A stretch of DNA of 64,000 nt from Phytobacter palmae (lineage in GTDB: Bacteria; Pseudomonadota; Gammaproteobacteria; Enterobacterales; Enterobacteriaceae), in the NCBI GenBank assembly GCA_900112785.1, contig FONB01000005.1:62001-126000 (forward strand). The letters run 5' to 3'. Shown piece by piece: positions 1 through 8,256 of the stretch (positions within the stretch are counted from its first letter, which is position 1; the number at the start of each line of letters is the position of its first letter). The notes beneath the pieces were generated by a model, which saw only the letters and a list, made by a program, of their open reading frames with translations, made no database searches and was not told the origin of the DNA. The translations under genes and the position numbers were made by a program.

Positions 1-74
1 TGCGGCGAGCGTTTTTATACGTTTTTGTGACGGGTGTTGCATTTTTGGGACTACCGCTGGAAATGTTGTCTCGC

Positions 75-84
75 TTTGATCAAA
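75..84. promoter_or_regulatory. Short palindrome upstream of uxaB
   Basis: TTTGATCAAA is a perfect 10-bp palindrome about 85 bases before the uxaB start. It could be part of a regulator site. No specific factor can be assigned, and short AT-rich palindromes also occur by chance. Confidence 0.2.
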
Positions 85-166
85 ACAGGGGTTCATGGTC
101 GAAAAGTTTGATAAGTTATTAGACCAATCTTAACAGGTTGTATGACTAATCAAAAAGGAACCCATT

Positions 167-1618
167 GTGAACACTGTTAACCGTCGCGATTTTCCCGGCG
201 CTTCTTACCCTGAGCGTGTGATTCAGTTTGGCGAAGGCAACTTTCTGCGAGCCTTTGTTGACTGGCAGATCGATTTACTGAATGAGCACACTGACCTGGA
301 TGCGGGAGTGGTGATTGTTCGTCCAATCGACAGCGACTTCCCGCCCTCGCTGAGCACCCAGGACGGTTTGTATACCACTATCATCCGTGGCCTGAATGAG
401 CAGGGCGAAGCGGTCAGCGACTCGCGCCTGATCCGCTGCGTGAATCGTGAAATCAGTGTTTACGGGCAGTACGATGAGTTCCTGAAACTTGCGCATAACC
501 CACAGATGCGTTTTGTCTTCTCCAACACCACCGAAGCCGGTATCAGCTACCACGCTGGCGATAAATTCGATGATGCGCCCGCTGTTAGCTATCCGGCTAA
601 ACTGACCCGTCTGTTATTCGAACGTTTCAGCCATTTTAACGGCGCGGCAGACAAAGGCTGGGTCATCATCCCGTGTGAACTGATCGATTACAACGGTGAC
701 GCGCTGCGTGAACTGGTGCTGCGTTATGCGCAGGACTGGGCGCTGGGCGACGCGTTCGTGGCATGGCTCAACACCGCGAACACCTTCTGCTCCACGCTGG
801 TTGACCGTATCGTAACGGGCTATCCGCGCGATGAAGTGGCAAAAATTGAAGCGGAGCTGGGCTACCATGACAACTTCCTCGACACTGCAGAACACTTCTA
901 TCTGTTTGTGATTCAGGGCCCGCAGTCTCTGGCCGCCGAGTTGCGTCTGGACAAATACCCGCTGAACGTGCTTATCGTCGATGACATCAAGCCGTATAAA
1001 GAGCGCAAAGTCGCTATTCTGAATGGCGCGCATACCGCACTGGTTCCTGTCGCCTTCCAGGCTGGTCTCGATACCGTGGGCGAAGCCATGAACGACAGCG
1101 AAATCTGTGCCTTTGTTGAGAAGGCGATTTATGAGGAGATCATCCCGGTTCTTGACCTGCCGCGTGATGAGCTGGAATCCTTTGCCAGCGCGGTGACCGG
1201 ACGTTTCCGTAACCCGTACATTAAACACCAGTTGCTCTCTATTGCCTTAAACGGCATGACCAAATTCCGTACCCGCATTCTGCCGCAATTGCTGGCAGGG
1301 CAGAAAGCCACCGGTAAATTGCCAGCGCGCCTGACCTTCGCGCTGGCCGCGCTGATTGCTTTCTACCGCGCAGACCGCAATGGCGAAGCTTATCCGGTAC
1401 AGGACGATGCACACTGGATCACCCGTTATCAGCAGCTGTGGGGCCAGCATGGCGACCATCAGATTAGCACCAGCGATCTGGTGAAAGCGGTGCTGTCGGT
1501 AAGCGACCACTGGGAGCAGGATCTGACTCAGGTAAACGGACTGGTAGAACAGGTTTCTCTGGATCTCGACGCTATCCTGCTGCAGGGCATGCGTCAGGCT
1601 GTAAAACCGCTGTGCTAA
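167..1618 (+). CDS. uxaB: Altronate oxidoreductase (tagaturonate reductase)
   Basis: NAD-dependent reduction of tagaturonate to altronate in the galacturonate branch of hexuronate catabolism, cytoplasmic. The 483-residue product has the same length as E. coli UxaB and matches it from memory through most of its length, for example [18 protein letters not shown] near the N-terminus (mannitol dehydrogenase family Rossmann region) and the [16 protein letters not shown] segment in the C-terminal domain. The start is GTG, preceded by AAAGGA at 8 bases; E. coli UxaB aligns from this residue. The gene is monocistronic here, ending in a strong terminator. Regulation by ExuR/UxuR is expected from the family, but I could not identify a convincing operator in the short upstream stretch. 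Confidence 0.95.
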   Translation: MNTVNRRDFPGASYPERVIQFGEGNFLRAFVDWQIDLLNEHTDLDAGVVIVRPIDSDFPPSLSTQDGLYTTIIRGLNEQGEAVSDSRLIRCVNREISVYGQYDEFLKLAHNPQMRFVFSNTTEAGISYHAGDKFDDAPAVSYPAKLTRLLFERFSHFNGAADKGWVIIPCELIDYNGDALRELVLRYAQDWALGDAFVAWLNTANTFCSTLVDRIVTGYPRDEVAKIEAELGYHDNFLDTAEHFYLFVIQGPQSLAAELRLDKYPLNVLIVDDIKPYKERKVAILNGAHTALVPVAFQAGLDTVGEAMNDSEICAFVEKAIYEEIIPVLDLPRDELESFASAVTGRFRNPYIKHQLLSIALNGMTKFRTRILPQLLAGQKATGKLPARLTFALAALIAFYRADRNGEAYPVQDDAHWITRYQQLWGQHGDHQISTSDLVKAVLSVSDHWEQDLTQVNGLVEQVSLDLDAILLQGMRQAVKPLC

Positions 1619-1641
1619 TAGTCTTCTGCATTGAGTTTGAC

Positions 1642-1668
1642 AACCCGGCATCAGCCGGGTTTTCTTTT
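1642..1668 (+). terminator. Rho-independent terminator of uxaB
   Basis: An 8-bp perfect stem (AACCCGGC / GCCGGGTT) with a 4-base loop is followed by TTCTTTTT, directly after the uxaB stop codon. Confidence 0.9.
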
Positions 1669-1867
1669 TAATGGATTTAGTTACAACATACTATTTATTA
1701 CGCCAACAACACGCGCATCAGAATCGGCGGAAAAAAACAAAAAGGTCTGTCAGGATGGAAGATCTTTTCTATACTTTATTGTGCCACACCAGTGCCGATA
1801 CGTTCGGCCAGGGAAATCCGTTGTTGCCGCAGCCTGGCGCAACAAGAACGAAAGAGAGGGACAAGCA

Positions 1868-1972
1868 ATGGAAAAGCTGGAAAGAGCGGTGCCTGTAGTC
1901 ATGGGTCTGGTCGTCAGTATTTCGCTTATTGCCACGGCATGGGATATCTCATTCGTCAGTACGTTACCCTGA
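1868..1972 (+). CDS. Small single-pass membrane protein, 34 residues
   Basis: An ATG with the ribosome binding site AGAGAGGGACAAGCA opens a 34-codon frame encoding MEKLERAVPVVMGLVVSISL and then an aromatic C-terminal tail ending in STLP. Residues 8-24 form one hydrophobic helix after a short charged N-terminus, the usual layout of enterobacterial small inner-membrane proteins. It lies between the uxaB terminator and another hairpin that closes its transcript, so it appears to be its own unit. I do not recognise the family and assign no function. The good Shine-Dalgarno sequence and following terminator support it being real. Confidence 0.6.
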   Translation: MEKLERAVPVVMGLVVSISLIATAWDISFVSTLP

Positions 1973-1978
1973 ATAGTT

Positions 1979-2008
1979 GCCTGAAAGGGGACTCGTTCCC
2001 CTTCAGGC
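1979..2008. terminator. Bidirectional hairpin between the small ORF and the MocR gene
   Basis: GCCTGAAAGGGGA and its near-complement TTCCCCTTCAGGC form an 11-12 bp stem with one bulged A and a CTCG loop. The hairpin overlaps the stop codon of the convergent regulator gene and can serve both strands. Confidence 0.6.
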
Positions 2009-3400
2009 CTTAAGCCATTCCCGCGTCTCTTTTGCTACCCGCTGTAATAATCCCACCGCCTCTTCGCTGCTATGAACATTGGTGAATCCCATAATTAACC
2101 CATAGCGTTTTTCAGAGCTGTTATACCACTCTGAAAGCGGACTGACTTTTAGCTGCTGTTCTTGCCAGATTTGCGCCAGATGAACATCTCCTGCGCCATG
2201 GCGCAGAAACGCGATAATATGCATGCCGCCATCATTAACCTCCACATCGAACAGATCCGGAAAAACCTGGTTTAACGCATCGATCACCAACTGACGACGC
2301 TGCTGATAAAGGTTGCGCATCTTCTTTAAATGGCGAAAGAAATAGCCTTCGCTAAGAAAGCTTGCGACGATTTTTTGTGTCAGCACGGGTTGTGCGCTCT
2401 CGGTTATCTCACCGGTCTCATGAAATGCGCTGAGAGTACTGCGCGGCATGACCAGGTAGCTGATACGCAGGGCAGGCATAATCGTTTTACTGAATGTGCC
2501 CATATAAATGACCCGATCATCAGTATCAAGGCTCTTCAGGGCAGGCAGTACCTTGCGGGTGTAATGGAACTCGCCATCATAATCATCTTCTACGATCCAC
2601 GCGTTATTAGCCGTGGCCCACTCCAGTAACTGGCGTTTACGGGCCAGAGAAAGGGTGACTGCAAGCGGGCTGTGGTGTGAAGGGGTAATACAGACAAAGC
2701 GGGCATCCGCATGGTTTTTCAGCAGGTAGTCAACATCGAGTCCTTGCTTGTCTACTGGCGCGTAATGGAGATTTTCTGCCTCCTTTTTCAGTAATTGCTG
2801 ACCAAAGATATAGCCCGGGTTTTCAATGACGACTTTATCGCCGCGTACCGCCAGCGCATTGAGGATCAGCGTAAGATTATTACGATAACCGCCTGTAATA
2901 TAAATCTGCTGTGCCGTGCAGGTCAGCCCGCGCGAAATAGTCAAATAACGGGCGATGGCCTCACGCAGTGGCGGATATCCCATCAGTGGGGGATTGGTCA
3001 TCTCTGCGGGGGACATGGCGCGAACGGCTTTGCCTGACAGAAGCAACCATTTCTTATAAGGAAAAGCATCCAGCGCGGGGATGCCCAGACGGAAATAACC
3101 CTGCTGGTCGCGAATGTCCACCATTGATTTGAGCTGTGTGTCAGCCGTCCAGGTCTGGATAGGGGATTCCGTCTTTTCAGGGACCCGCAGATCAGGATTA
3201 ACCCGCGTGCCCTTCGCGCCCTGACTTACCAGATAACCTTCGCCTGTCAGAATGGCATAGGCAGTTTCCACCGTTTTACGCGCAACCCCAAGTTCGTCTG
3301 CCAGCACACGCACCGAAGGAACTTTGTCACCTGGTTTGAGCTGCCCGCTGAGAATGTTATGCCGGTAGCGCGTGTAAATGTCGCGATAGCCCGTTTTCAT
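2003..3400 (-). CDS. MocR/PdxR-type GntR regulator with aminotransferase-like domain
   Basis: A 465-residue transcription factor. Residues 1-70 form a GntR winged helix (SGQLKPGDKVPSVRVLADEL, then KTVETAYAILTGEGYL). The remaining ~390 residues form a fold-type I PLP-binding domain, with VEDDYDGEFHY and a pyridoxal-lysine motif GTFSKTIMPALRI. Regulators of this group sense PLP or an amino-acid aldimine. It is transcribed divergently from a carboxymuconolactone-decarboxylase-like gene, its likely target. The ligand cannot be deduced. Confidence 0.88.
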   Translation of the reverse strand: MKTGYRDIYTRYRHNILSGQLKPGDKVPSVRVLADELGVARKTVETAYAILTGEGYLVSQGAKGTRVNPDLRVPEKTESPIQTWTADTQLKSMVDIRDQQGYFRLGIPALDAFPYKKWLLLSGKAVRAMSPAEMTNPPLMGYPPLREAIARYLTISRGLTCTAQQIYITGGYRNNLTLILNALAVRGDKVVIENPGYIFGQQLLKKEAENLHYAPVDKQGLDVDYLLKNHADARFVCITPSHHSPLAVTLSLARKRQLLEWATANNAWIVEDDYDGEFHYTRKVLPALKSLDTDDRVIYMGTFSKTIMPALRISYLVMPRSTLSAFHETGEITESAQPVLTQKIVASFLSEGYFFRHLKKMRNLYQQRRQLVIDALNQVFPDLFDVEVNDGGMHIIAFLRHGAGDVHLAQIWQEQQLKVSPLSEWYNSSEKRYGLIMGFTNVHSSEEAVGLLQRVAKETREWLKA

Positions 3401-3433
3401 GTCCTACCTTGTTTGTCTGTTTTTGTACCTTTT

Positions 3434-3448
3434 TAGTACGTCATAAGC
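3434..3448. promoter_or_regulatory. Candidate operator between the MocR gene and the AhpD-like gene
   Basis: Two GTAC half-sites about 11 bases apart (TGTACC and AGTACG) lie in the divergent intergenic region, about 40-60 bases from both starts. They are a plausible but unproven MocR binding pair. Confidence 0.3.
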
Positions 3449-3492
3449 CTCTAATATAGCGCTTGTCTAATTAATTGATGAGGAAAATGACA

Positions 3493-3972
3493 ATGACCAC
3501 TCGCGCTAACCACTTCCGGACCATACCTGCTCTTATCAATACGCTGGTCGAATCCAGCATGGCATCACACAAAAGCTCACTGGATGGGGCAATCAAAAAC
3601 CTGGTGGATATTCGCGCCTCTCAACTTAACGGCTGCGCGTTTTGTCTGGATATGCACGTAAAGCAGGGCAAGTTGCGCGGCGAGCGCGAACTGCGTCTTT
3701 ACCATGTGGCTATCTGGCGGGAATCTCCGTTATTTAGCGCCAAAGAAAAAGCGGCGCTGGCGTTAACCGAAGCCTTGACACATATCGGGCCGGATGGGGT
3801 GACGGATGCGGTTTATCGCCACGTGCGGGAACATTTTAGCGAAGTAGAGATTTCCGAACTGGCGTTTGCCATTGCCACCATCAACGCCTGGAACCGTCTG
3901 CAGATTCTGGCACAAATGGCACCCGGCTCGCAGGATGCGGCCTATGGTCTGGATCGTGCCGGGTTACAGTGA
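3493..3972 (+). CDS. Carboxymuconolactone decarboxylase / AhpD-like protein
   Basis: A 159-residue all-alpha protein of the CMD/AhpD superfamily. The signature NGCAFCLDMHVKQ contains the CxxC and downstream His that in AhpD-type proteins form a redox-active alkylhydroperoxidase site. Three in-frame ATGs are clustered at the 5' end; the third (used here) sits 8 bases after AGGA, so it is preferred. It is divergent from a MocR regulator and its 3' end overlaps the convergent LysR gene by 9 bases. A thiol-dependent peroxidase or antioxidant role is inferred from the family only. Confidence 0.8.
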   Translation: MTTRANHFRTIPALINTLVESSMASHKSSLDGAIKNLVDIRASQLNGCAFCLDMHVKQGKLRGERELRLYHVAIWRESPLFSAKEKAALALTEALTHIGPDGVTDAVYRHVREHFSEVEISELAFAIATINAWNRLQILAQMAPGSQDAAYGLDRAGLQ

Positions 3973-4866
3973 GTGCTGTCTGTACTCGCGGATAAAGGCG
4001 ATAAACGCCTGCAAACCGGCCGGAATATGGCGATGACCGGGGTAATACAAACACAGCCCTTTAAAGGGCTGTGTCCACTCATTGAGCACACTGACCAGCC
4101 GGCCTGAACGTAAATCGTCTGCAATATACAATTCCGGTAAAAAACCGATGCCGAGTCCTGCGCGTACTGCGGCAATGGAGGTAAACAGATCGGTGGTGGC
4201 AAGCCTTGGCGGCACAGCAATGGCAAACTGTTCACCGTGGCGTGCAAACTCCCAGCGATAAATCCCGCCGTGAGACATCCGCATGCAGATACCTTGTTGC
4301 CGGGTGAGGGCTTCCGGCGTCTGCGGCGTGCCGAATTGAGCAAACCACTGCGGCGTGGCGACCACCCGCATATGAATATCCGGCGTCAGCGGCACCGCAA
4401 TCATATCCTGTGGAACGGACTCTGCCAGGCGAATCCCGGCGTCATACCCCTCGGCAACGATATCGATCATGCGGGCATCGCTGGCGGTTTCCATGCGCAT
4501 TTGCGGATAGCGCGCCAGAAAAGAAATCACCAGTTCATCGAGAAAAAGCTGTCCGATAGCCTGCGGTACATTAATGCGTAACGTGCCGGACGGCTCATCA
4601 GGCTGGCTGTGAATTTCGTCAGCGGCCTGCTGGATCTCTTGCAGCGCCGGACCGATGCGGGCGACAAAACGCTGTCCGGCTTCGGTGAGCGCGACGCTGC
4701 GTGTCGTGCGGTTAAAGAGTCTGGCATCAAGACGCGTTTCCAGTCCGGCAATCGCGTTGCTGACCGCTGTTGCTGACATACCCAACTCCTGGGCCGCAGC
4801 ACGAAAACTTCCGCGACGCAGCACCGCCATCACCACTTCCAGCTCAATCAAACCTGAACGATGCAT
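3964..4866 (-). CDS. LysR-family transcriptional regulator
   Basis: A 300-residue LysR protein. The N-terminal helix-turn-helix covers residues ~1-60 (MHRSGLIELEVVMAVLRRGS, AAQELGMSATAVSNAIAGLE), followed by an effector-binding domain of the CrgA/AaeR-like group that keeps the SGTLRINVP junction motif. It is divergent from the aldehyde dehydrogenase gene, with two palindromes in the ~100-base gap, so control of that enzyme is the simplest inference. Confidence 0.9.
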   Translation of the reverse strand: MHRSGLIELEVVMAVLRRGSFRAAAQELGMSATAVSNAIAGLETRLDARLFNRTTRSVALTEAGQRFVARIGPALQEIQQAADEIHSQPDEPSGTLRINVPQAIGQLFLDELVISFLARYPQMRMETASDARMIDIVAEGYDAGIRLAESVPQDMIAVPLTPDIHMRVVATPQWFAQFGTPQTPEALTRQQGICMRMSHGGIYRWEFARHGEQFAIAVPPRLATTDLFTSIAAVRAGLGIGFLPELYIADDLRSGRLVSVLNEWTQPFKGLCLYYPGHRHIPAGLQAFIAFIREYRQHSL

Positions 4867-4867
4867 A

Positions 4868-4883
4868 GATTATCCTGATAATC
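4868..4883. promoter_or_regulatory. Palindromic operator candidate 1 (LysR/ALDH intergenic)
   Basis: GATTATCCTGATAATC is a perfect 7-2-7 palindrome starting one base before the LysR gene's start codon. A related inverted repeat lies 32 bases further on. This arrangement suits LysR autoregulation and divergent control. Confidence 0.55.
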
Positions 4884-4899
4884 GAAACAACCCTTGCAG

Positions 4900-4915
4900 G
4901 ATAACCCGGATTATC
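4900..4915. promoter_or_regulatory. Palindromic operator candidate 2 (LysR/ALDH intergenic)
   Basis: GATAACCCGGATTATC has inverted arms GATAA / TTATC, the same half-site sequence as the first palindrome. Centre-to-centre spacing is 32 bases (three helical turns), which would put both sites on one DNA face. Confidence 0.5.
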
Positions 4916-4964
4916 GGCGCGATAAAGCTATGCCAGACTGGCTGCATCAATCGTGGAGGACACT

Positions 4965-6380
4965 ATGCAACAGCTTGAACATCTCTGGATCAATGGCGAA
5001 TTTACCCAGGCCCTGGGAGAAGACTATTTCGACTTATACAACCCTTCTACCGCTGAGGTGACAGGGCGGATTCGCATGGCAAATACCGATGACGCCGTGC
5101 GGGCAATTGCGGCGGCTAAAGCGGCGTTTGTTGACTGGTCTCAAACAAGCGTTGAAGAGCGGCTGGCGGTTTTACAACGAGTGCGGGATGCCATGGCAGC
5201 CTGTCAGGATGAACTGCTGCATGCCATTGTCCAGGAATACGGAGCCCCGGCGTCGCGTTCCGCCTGGATGGCCAGTTATCCGGTGGCGGTGATTGACCAG
5301 GTCATACATGACTTGCGGCAATTTGAATTTTCCACCTCAGTCGGCAAAGCCCTGGTGAAGATGACGCCGCTTGGGGTCGCCGGGCTGATTACACCCTGGA
5401 ACAGCAACGCCGGGTTTATCTGCGGCAAACTCGCCGCAGCGCTGGCGGCTGGCTGTACGGCGGTGATCAAACCAAGCGAGATGAGCGGATTACAGACCCA
5501 TGTGGTAATGAAGGCCCTGCATGCAGCCGCGCTACCGCCAGGGGTGTGCAATATCATTACTGGCTATGGTGCTGTGGTGGGTGAGGCCATCAGCCGCCAC
5601 CCGGACGTTGCCAAAATCTCCTTTACCGGCTCGACGCAGACCGGGAAGGCGATTTTGCGTAATGCCGCCGACAGCTTTAAACGTGTCACGCTGGAGCTTG
5701 GCGGTAAATCACCGACGCTGATTCTCGACGATGCCGATCTGGCGACAGCGATACCGCTTGCCATCCAGGCCGGGTTTATGAATAGCGGCCAGGCGTGTAT
5801 TGCCGGTACGCGAATTCTGGTACCACAATCACGCAAAAGCGAGTGTGAAGAGGCGCTACGCAAGGCGGTTGAAGCGGTGAAATCCGGTGACCCGCTTGAT
5901 TCGCAAACGGAAATTGGCCCGATGGTCAGCGACAAACAGTGGCAGCGGGTACAAGGCTATATTCGCCTGGGTCTGCAAGAGGGCGCTCGTTTGCTGGCTG
6001 GGGGAGAAGGGCGTCCGGAAAAGAGCGAGCAGGGGTGGTTTGTGAAGCCGACACTTTTTACCGATGTGGACAATAGTATGCGTATCGCCCGTGAAGAGAT
6101 TTTTGGCCCGGTACTGTCAATAATTACCTATCGCGACGATGACGACGCCGTGGCGATCGCTAACGACACGGATTACGGTCTTAGCGCGCTGGTATTAGGT
6201 GCAGATATGCAGCGGGCAGAGCGTATCGGCGAGCGTATTACCTCCGGTCGGGTGCAAATCAATACTCTGGCACACGAAGCGGGGGCACCGTTTGGCGGTT
6301 TTAAACACTCGGGGATCGGTCGCGAAATGGGGCGCTGGGGGATCGCGGCGTTTATGGAGCCGAAGGCGGTGGTCAGGTAG
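4965..6380 (+). CDS. NAD(P)-dependent aldehyde dehydrogenase family protein
   Basis: A 471-residue ALDH superfamily enzyme. PWNSNAG (residue ~145) and KPSEMSGLQ lie in the cofactor-binding region, SFTGSTQTGK is the nucleotide loop, LELGGKSP carries the general-base Glu, and NSGQACIAGTRI carries the catalytic Cys. The upstream ATG 12 bases earlier would leave no ribosome binding site; the ATG chosen follows GTGGAGGAC at good spacing. Substrate is not identifiable. The divergent LysR gene and shared palindromes suggest substrate-induced expression. Confidence 0.88.
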   Translation: MQQLEHLWINGEFTQALGEDYFDLYNPSTAEVTGRIRMANTDDAVRAIAAAKAAFVDWSQTSVEERLAVLQRVRDAMAACQDELLHAIVQEYGAPASRSAWMASYPVAVIDQVIHDLRQFEFSTSVGKALVKMTPLGVAGLITPWNSNAGFICGKLAAALAAGCTAVIKPSEMSGLQTHVVMKALHAAALPPGVCNIITGYGAVVGEAISRHPDVAKISFTGSTQTGKAILRNAADSFKRVTLELGGKSPTLILDDADLATAIPLAIQAGFMNSGQACIAGTRILVPQSRKSECEEALRKAVEAVKSGDPLDSQTEIGPMVSDKQWQRVQGYIRLGLQEGARLLAGGEGRPEKSEQGWFVKPTLFTDVDNSMRIAREEIFGPVLSIITYRDDDDAVAIANDTDYGLSALVLGADMQRAERIGERITSGRVQINTLAHEAGAPFGGFKHSGIGREMGRWGIAAFMEPKAVVR

Positions 6381-6386
6381 TAAAGA

Positions 6387-6406
6387 GACGCCGGTTTCCC
6401 GGCGTC
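6387..6406. terminator. Bidirectional terminator between ALDH and chemoreceptor genes
   Basis: Perfect 8-bp stem GACGCCGG / CCGGCGTC with a TTTC loop, followed on the plus strand by ACGTTTTCT, between two convergent genes. Confidence 0.8.
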
Positions 6407-6414
6407 ACGTTTTC

Positions 6415-8001
6415 TTAGCGGGCGTCTTGCATTTTTAACTGGAAGAAACGCACGGAGTTACGCAGTTGTTCGCTTTGCTCAGACATGGAGTGGGCGGCGA
6501 CGGCAGCCTGTTCCACCAGCGTGGCGTTCTGCTGGGTAACCTGATCCATCTGGTCGATGGCGACGCTGATTTCACGAATCCCCTGATGCTGCTCGGTCGA
6601 GGCGGCTGAAATCTCTGCAACAATATCTGTCACTTTATTAACGGAGGTGACGATCTGCTCCATCGCCCGGCTGGCGGTATCCGCATAACGAGAGCCGTCG
6701 GTAATTTTATGGACGGTCCCTTCGATAAGTTGCTTAATTTCTTTGGCGGCGTTGGCACTTTTTTGCGCCAGGGTACGCACTTCGCCGGCGACCACCGCAA
6801 AGCCTTTACCCTGTTCACCGGCGCGGGCGGCTTCAACGGCGGCGTTGAGCGCCAGAATGTTGGTCTGGAAGGCAATTCCTTCAATTACCGAAATGATATC
6901 GACGATTTTCTGCGAGCTATCGGAGATTTCATGCATCCGCTTGAGCATATCGTCCACTTCTTTGCCGCCTTTAACGGCTGTTTGCGACGTTTCGCGCGCC
7001 AGTTCGCTGGCCCGGCGGGCATTGTCGGCGTTACTTTTTACGTTTTCTGTAATCTGCTGCATGTTCGATGAGGTTTGTACCAGCGAGGCGGCTTGTTCCT
7101 CTGTACGCTGGGACAAATCATTGTTGCCCTGTGAAATTTCGCTGGCGGCAAGAGATATAGCCTCACTGCCATGGATGATGCCATCGATAATATCGGCCAG
7201 TTTGCCATTCATAAATTTGATGGTTGCCAGCAGACTCTGGGTATCGTTGTCTTTCAGTTTGACGTCGGCTTTCAGATTACCCGACGCAATTTCATTCATG
7301 ATCTCCACGGCATAGGAGGGTTCGCCACCCAACTGGCGGGAGAGGCTACGGGAGATGAGAAGTGCGATGAACCCGGTGGCAATCAGCGCCAGCAGCAACA
7401 ACCCACAGAAGGTATAGAGCGCTTTGTCGTAGCCGGACTGCGCAATCGCCCCCGCTTCTTCTCCGCTGGCTACCTCTTTATCCACCAGCGTGGCCAGATC
7501 TTTCATCAACTGGGTACGGTATTTGGATGACACCGCGCCGCTGATTTTGGACGCTTCCTCCAGTCTGCCTGCGCTGACGGCCTCGATAACTTTGGCATTA
7601 ACGTCGACAAAATTACGGAAGTTATCGACAACCGTATTAAACAGGGTACGGGTCTCTTCCGGCGCATCAGCGGAAATTTTAGCGAACTGGCGCTGGGCAT
7701 TTAAAAATGTCGCCTGATTTTGCAGCAGCTCGCCACGATGTTGTTCCCGCTCCGCAGGGGTGACGGAACCGATATACTGAATTTGCTGTAAGCGCATTTC
7801 TGATAATACCCCGCGCATTTCCAGGGTATATCGCACGCCCGGCATACGATTATCACGAAATTTATCAATATGAGATTTACTGACGTGCAACTGATAAATG
7901 GAGACAATGCCGAGTACTAACATCATGACTATAAGAATGGAAAAGCCGGTCAGCAATTTTGCTAATACGGATGCCTGAGAAAATTTTTTCATAGTGGTCA
8001 T
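6415..8001 (-). CDS. Methyl-accepting chemotaxis protein (4HB sensor)
   Basis: A 528-residue transmembrane chemoreceptor. TM1 spans residues ~13-33, a four-helix-bundle periplasmic region extends to ~190, TM2 covers ~195-217, then a HAMP domain and the cytoplasmic signalling domain with the conserved hairpin tip [20 protein letters not shown]. The C-terminus ends FFQLKMQDAR, without an NWETF-type CheR/CheB-docking pentapeptide, so it is probably a low-abundance-type receptor relying on other receptors for adaptation. The ligand is unknown. It is transcribed toward the ALDH gene and shares a terminator with it. Confidence 0.92.
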   Translation of the reverse strand: MTTMKKFSQASVLAKLLTGFSILIVMMLVLGIVSIYQLHVSKSHIDKFRDNRMPGVRYTLEMRGVLSEMRLQQIQYIGSVTPAEREQHRGELLQNQATFLNAQRQFAKISADAPEETRTLFNTVVDNFRNFVDVNAKVIEAVSAGRLEEASKISGAVSSKYRTQLMKDLATLVDKEVASGEEAGAIAQSGYDKALYTFCGLLLLALIATGFIALLISRSLSRQLGGEPSYAVEIMNEIASGNLKADVKLKDNDTQSLLATIKFMNGKLADIIDGIIHGSEAISLAASEISQGNNDLSQRTEEQAASLVQTSSNMQQITENVKSNADNARRASELARETSQTAVKGGKEVDDMLKRMHEISDSSQKIVDIISVIEGIAFQTNILALNAAVEAARAGEQGKGFAVVAGEVRTLAQKSANAAKEIKQLIEGTVHKITDGSRYADTASRAMEQIVTSVNKVTDIVAEISAASTEQHQGIREISVAIDQMDQVTQQNATLVEQAAVAAHSMSEQSEQLRNSVRFFQLKMQDAR

Positions 8002-8024
8002 TTTTTTAATGAAAGGTAATAGCT

Positions 8025-8054
8025 ATATCGGTAATAAAAGCGGAAAGGTTGATT
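8025..8054 (-). promoter_or_regulatory. Possible sigma-28 promoter of the chemoreceptor gene
   Basis: On the minus strand ACCGATAT (two mismatches to GCCGATAA) lies 25-32 bases before the start codon, with CAAC (consensus TAAA) about 15 bases upstream. The match is weak, but the position and the gene class fit FliA control. Confidence 0.3.
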
Positions 8055-8256
8055 GTTTTTAATTGATCTTAATCACATATTTTTATTTTTATGAAGTCAG
8101 CCTGATAATGGTTAAAAAAGGCTGTGGTCGAAGCGGTAAATGTATTAGAAATGTAAATAAAATGAAAATATTATGATTGTGACTAAAGTGAAATAATGTT
8201 TCAGCGAAGAATAATTTAGCAACGGAAATAACTGTTGACGAAATGATTTCAGTTAT

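Noticed and set aside
614-1228. 204-codon antisense frame across uxaB
   Set aside because: Shadow of uxaB on the other strand with no recognisable domain.
1671-1898. 75-codon frame between uxaB and the small membrane protein
   Set aside because: No ribosome binding site, begins inside the uxaB terminator and overlaps the better-supported 34-codon frame.
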